54,429 nucleotides of DNA from Hankyongella sp964404985 (GTDB lineage: Bacteria > Pseudomonadota > Alphaproteobacteria > Sphingomonadales > Sphingomonadaceae): positions 1 to 54,429 of the forward strand of contig CAYOMD010000016.1 of NCBI GenBank assembly GCA_964404985.1, read 5' to 3'. The translations under genes and the position numbers were made by a program. Below the pieces are notes generated by a model. The model searched no databases, was not told where the DNA came from, and was given only the letters and a program-made list of their open reading frames with translations. Positions 51,305 through 54,429 of this stretch are shown here, in pieces. The stretch's first letter is position 1, and every line of letters begins with the position of its first letter.

Positions 51305-51640
51305 TTATTGTGCGGGTGCGTCGTCTGCGGGAGGGAGCGGCACCATGAACTCGTCCTGACCGACCAGGCCAAGCACGCGGCGTGCAAGCTCGTCCGCATA
51401 GTCCCGGTCCATGGCATCCCGGCCCAGCAGCGCGATACGCCGCTCCAGAGTCGCGCGCTCCGTTGCCAGGTGTTTGGCCTGATTGGTGACGACACCCAAC
51501 TGCCGGGCATAGTGCTGCGCTGCAATAATTCCGGCAGAGCCAAACACCGCATGATAGCCGAAATAGGCCATCACCAGCAGGCACAGAGCCGGTATCAGCA
51601 TGCGCCGCAGACGCTCTGCAAAGTAAGTGGTCAAGTCCAT
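51305..51640 (-). CDS. septum formation initiator family protein (FtsB/DivIC-like)
   Basis: A 111-residue single-pass protein: short cytoplasmic start, one helix (~14-34, MLIPALCLLVMAYFGYHAVFG), then a coiled coil (NQAKHLATERATLERRIALL) and a C-terminal DYADELARRVLGLVGQDEF motif, the usual end of FtsB/DivIC proteins. It should act at the division septum with FtsL and FtsQ partners. Between eno and pdhA, it occupies the usual alphaproteobacterial position for this gene. Confidence 0.9.
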   Translation of the reverse strand: MDLTTYFAERLRRMLIPALCLLVMAYFGYHAVFGSAGIIAAQHYARQLGVVTNQAKHLATERATLERRIALLGRDAMDRDYADELARRVLGLVGQDEFMVPLPPADDAPAQ

Positions 51641-51796
51641 TGCCCAGAAGAATCACACTCGAGTCTGCGGGTCAAGCCAAATGCAAAATCGCTGCGTACC
51701 ATGTGCCGCGCGACTTGCAGTCGCCCGTGCACCCGGCTAGGCTTTCAGGCATTATCAACACATAACACACGCAGAAATTGAAGCTCAGGGGGAAAA

Positions 51797-53746
51797 ATGA
51801 GCAAGTTCGCCGTCGCGCTGGCTTGCACGCTGGCATTCGTTACGGGTGCGACTACCACTGCCGCGCTGACACCCATCGAACATTTTGCCGAACTGCCATT
51901 TCTCGAAGCTCCCAAATTATCTCCTGATGGCAACTCTATTGCTGCTAAAATCAACGTCGACGGCGAGCAATCTTTTGTCATCTACTCCCTCGACCCTAAC
52001 AAAAAAGACCTACGTAAAGTCACAGCAGATGATAGCGACATTAATTGGTGGCAATGGGTGAACGATGACTGGCTAATCGTGGGAACCGGCGCGACTACTA
52101 TAGCATACGGTGAGCAAATTTACATTACACGCATGGTTCGTATCAGTGCTGACGGCAAAAAGATGCATTTGATCGGTCGCCCCAAAGGACAATATGGAGA
52201 CGATCTCCTCTGGGTATCACGCGATGGCAGCGCAAAGATTGTCTATGCTTATCAAGACTCAGTTTTTGAAGAACTGGATTTTTATCCGCAGGTCATGACC
52301 TTCGATGTCGCCACCGGCGTCGGTCGTAGAATCGTCAGGCCAGTTGCAGGTGTAATGAACTGGTATGCTGATAAGAACGGCCAGGTGCGTGTCGGCATCG
52401 GCTACAGTGATGATACGGGAATAAGTAAAGTCTACTACAGAGACAGCAACAAACACCAATTCAAGATCCGGGATCGGGTTGATACAAAATATGGTGCGTC
52501 ACCTCTGGTTCCGTTTGATTTTTCGGATGACGGAAAATCCGCAAAAGCATTCAGCACGGATGACGGATATTCATCAGTTTACAACATAGACTTAGAATCA
52601 TTTGAAAAAACTGAAAAATTACATGAGGTAAAAGGCTACGATCTTGATGGCTGGTTTGAAGACCCTGCCACTGGTGCGATGGCGGGCTATAGCTATACCG
52701 ATGATAAATACAGGTCGATTTGGCTCGACCCAGAGTTTGCCGACATGCAGGCCAAGATTGAGCAATCCGTCCCTGGTCGATCCGCAAGCATAACATCGAT
52801 AAGTCGCGACAAATCACGCATGATCATAAAGACCGGCGGTGCAGATCGTGCTGGTGCCTTTTATCTGTTCGATCTCGATGTAGCCACAATGTACCCCATC
52901 GGCGCCGTGAACAAATCCATGGGCAACAAAGCCATGCACCCTGTAAAGACTGTTCGGATCAAGGCACGTGACGGCCTGGTCATCCCGACCGTGATGACGC
53001 AGCCGAAGGGCAGCGAGCCGAAAAATCTGCCCGTCATCATCATGCCGCACGGCGGTCCTGCGGCCAGAGACTCCGAGAGTTGGGACTGGTGGGCACAGTT
53101 TCTCGCAGACAGGGGCTATCTGGTTCTGCAACCCAACTTCCGCGGCTCAACCGGGTTTGGCACAGCGCACAAAAATGCCGGTGACGGCGAGTGGGGCCTG
53201 AAGATGCAGGATGACCTCAATGATACACTCGCCTGGGCAGCAGCTGAAGGACTCGCGGACCCGAACCGGGCCTGCATGGTTGGCGGGTCCTATGGCGGCT
53301 ATGCAGCGCTGCGGGCAGCCCAGCGCGACGGCAAGCTTTATCGTTGCGCCGTGTCTTTCGCCGGCGTGGGCAACCTGGCCTCGCTTGTGCGCTATGACGC
53401 CTGGGCATTCTATGGAAAGTCCTACAAGCGCAATTGGAGAAAACTTGTCCCTGACTTCGACAGCGTGTCCCCGCTGAAACATGTGGAGGAGTTCAGTTCT
53501 CCGGTGCTCCTCGTCCATGGCAAAAAGGATTTGCGGGTGCCCTATGAACAGTCGTCGCGAATCTACAGTGCGCTGAAATCCGCTGGCAAATCGGTGGAGA
53601 TGGTGACGCAGCCGCTCGGCGACCACCACTTCACCCGGCAGGAAGACAGGCTGACCTTCCTGCAGGCGCTGGAAGCCTTCCTGATCAAGCACAACCCATC
53701 AGATGCGCTTAAGGCCGTGGCGGCAGCGCCAGCCACCGCCAGGTAA
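51797..53746 (+). CDS. secreted S9 family (prolyl oligopeptidase-type) peptidase
   Basis: A 649-residue exported peptidase. Signal peptide MSKFAVALACTLAFVTGATT; residues ~25-380 are a beta-propeller-like domain; the alpha/beta-hydrolase domain from ~390 has HGGPAARDSESWDWWAQFLA, nucleophile Ser498 in GGSYGGY, Asp578 in HGKKDLRVPY and His610/611 in GDHHFTR. It likely trims peptides in the periplasm. GGGGGA precedes the ATG. The propeller half is AT-rich (16 of 60 bases G/C at 52561-52620) whereas the catalytic half is GC-rich (40 of 60 at 53341-53400). It converges on eno with a 10-base gap. Confidence 0.94.
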   Translation: MSKFAVALACTLAFVTGATTTAALTPIEHFAELPFLEAPKLSPDGNSIAAKINVDGEQSFVIYSLDPNKKDLRKVTADDSDINWWQWVNDDWLIVGTGATTIAYGEQIYITRMVRISADGKKMHLIGRPKGQYGDDLLWVSRDGSAKIVYAYQDSVFEELDFYPQVMTFDVATGVGRRIVRPVAGVMNWYADKNGQVRVGIGYSDDTGISKVYYRDSNKHQFKIRDRVDTKYGASPLVPFDFSDDGKSAKAFSTDDGYSSVYNIDLESFEKTEKLHEVKGYDLDGWFEDPATGAMAGYSYTDDKYRSIWLDPEFADMQAKIEQSVPGRSASITSISRDKSRMIIKTGGADRAGAFYLFDLDVATMYPIGAVNKSMGNKAMHPVKTVRIKARDGLVIPTVMTQPKGSEPKNLPVIIMPHGGPAARDSESWDWWAQFLADRGYLVLQPNFRGSTGFGTAHKNAGDGEWGLKMQDDLNDTLAWAAAEGLADPNRACMVGGSYGGYAALRAAQRDGKLYRCAVSFAGVGNLASLVRYDAWAFYGKSYKRNWRKLVPDFDSVSPLKHVEEFSSPVLLVHGKKDLRVPYEQSSRIYSALKSAGKSVEMVTQPLGDHHFTRQEDRLTFLQALEAFLIKHNPSDALKAVAAAPATAR

Positions 53747-53756
53747 CGATTGGGCT

Positions 53757-54429
53757 TCAGGCGCGCAAAACGCCGAGACCGGCATAGACGCCGGCATCAC
53801 CCAGTTGCTCCTCGATCCGCAGCAGCTGGTTGTACTTGGCGAGCCGGTCCGAGCGCGCGAGGCTGCCGGTCTTGATCTGGCCGCAGTTGGTCGCGACCGC
53901 GAGGTCGGCGATGGTCGAATCCTCGGTTTCGCCCGAGCGGTGCGACATGACGGCGGTGTAGCGTGCGCGGTGTGCCATATCGACCGCGTCGAGCGTTTCG
54001 GACAGGGTGCCGATCTGGTTGACCTTGACCAGCAGCGAATTGGCGAGGCCGGTCTTGATTCCGTCCTCCAGACGCGACGGATTGGTGACGAACAGATCGT
54101 CGCCGACGAGCTGGCACTTGTCGCCAATGAGGTCGGTCAGCGCCTTCCAGCCGGTGAAGTCGTCTTCGCTCATTCCGTCCTCGATCGACTTGATCGGGTA
54201 ATCGTTCACAAGCGCAGCGAGATAGTCGGCCATCTGTTCGGGGCTCAAGGACAGGCCTTCGCCGCTGATCTCGTACTTGCCGTTCTTGAAGAATTCGGTC
54301 GCGGCGCAATCGAGCGCGAGCACGACGTCGGTGCCGAGCTTGAAGCCCGCCTGGTCGATCGAGGCGGCGATGAAGTCGAGCGCATCGCGCGTCGAGGCGA
54401 GGTTCGGGGCGAAGCCGCCCTCATCACCC
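53757..54429 (-). CDS. eno: enolase, C-terminal part (cut by window edge)
   Basis: Glycolytic enzyme converting 2-phosphoglycerate to phosphoenolpyruvate. About 223 C-terminal codons are present; the start lies off the right edge. The fragment begins GDEGGFAPNL (catalytic Glu) and shows the magnesium and catalytic residues in IKSIEDGM, VGDDLFVTN, KVNQIGTLSET, SHRSGETED and GQIKTG. It ends GLGVLRA. The eno-ftsB-pdhA neighbourhood is typical, here with the S9 peptidase inserted. Confidence 0.97.
   Translation of the reverse strand, partial: GDEGGFAPNLASTRDALDFIAASIDQAGFKLGTDVVLALDCAATEFFKNGKYEISGEGLSLSPEQMADYLAALVNDYPIKSIEDGMSEDDFTGWKALTDLIGDKCQLVGDDLFVTNPSRLEDGIKTGLANSLLVKVNQIGTLSETLDAVDMAHRARYTAVMSHRSGETEDSTIADLAVATNCGQIKTGSLARSDRLAKYNQLLRIEEQLGDAGVYAGLGVLRA

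Noticed and set aside
51148..51552. N-terminal extension of pdhA by 135 codons
   Set aside because: The extra residues are Trp/Arg/Ser-rich and not E1-like; the ATG at 51147 has a good ribosome-binding site and gives the normal length, and a promoter lies in the extension.

Overview
This window is a piece of a GC-rich alphaproteobacterial chromosome. The evidence is gene order and gene form: a two-gene Ntr block ntrB-ntrC-ntrY-ntrX followed by hfq-hflX, a fused ispDF, a single-gene prolyl-tRNA synthetase of the short form without an editing insert, nuoA-N ending in birA-coaX-rnj, a pdhB (E1 beta) carrying its own lipoyl domain, and DUF1467-proS-lolC-lolD-dnaE. The order or genus cannot be fixed from the sequence. 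No rRNA, CRISPR, insertion sequence or prophage was seen, and no gene-free stretch exceeds 300 bases (the longest, about 260 bases, lies before the Sel1 gene).

Layout, left to right. 1-1360: 5' part of dnaE (minus), with a perfect DnaA-box nonamer upstream. 1487-2946: a PEP-CTERM surface protein with its own terminator, and a YceI-family periplasmic protein. 3121-4612: an AT-rich islet with one secreted Sel1-repeat protein. 4613-7849: lolD, lolC, proS as one overlapping minus-strand unit. 7886-8459: a small secreted hypothetical, and a plus-strand intergenic region with stacked hairpins and a canonical terminator that looks like a small RNA. 8460-12535: DUF1467 protein, lipoprotein, ribonuclease J, coaX, birA. 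12532-28545: the complete complex I (NADH:quinone oxidoreductase) operon nuoA-N. It is punctuated by six non-subunit genes: a 75-aa coiled-coil protein (nuoC/D), an NTF2-like protein (nuoD/E), a 59-aa and an 88-aa membrane protein (nuoE/F), a 74-aa coiled-coil protein (nuoF/G) and a DUF1640 coiled-coil membrane protein (nuoI/J). The 74- and 75-aa proteins are paralogues. 28745-31147: a divergent SDR oxidoreductase, then hflX and hfq. 31349-38597: nitrogen two-component systems ntrX, ntrY, ntrC, ntrB and dusB. 38758-40960: RidA, ispDF and cinA (plus). 40903-42308: a RatA/COQ10-type START protein and lipA. 42446-44135: carbonic anhydrase, tRNA-Gly(CCC), S-formylglutathione hydrolase. 44135-51147: glutathione-dependent formaldehyde dehydrogenase, lpdA, a PIN/Phd toxin-antitoxin pair with a palindromic operator, and pdhC, pdhB, pdhA. 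51305-54429: an FtsB-like septum protein, a secreted S9 prolyl-oligopeptidase-type peptidase, and the 3' end of eno.

The genes together describe core aerobic metabolism: enolase and pyruvate dehydrogenase feed acetyl-CoA and NADH, LipA supplies the lipoyl cofactor, and complex I oxidises the NADH. The most unusual features are the set of small accessory genes inside the nuo operon, the candidate small RNA at 8311-8448, the toxin-antitoxin pair inserted between pdhC and lpdA, and the AT-rich Sel1 islet.
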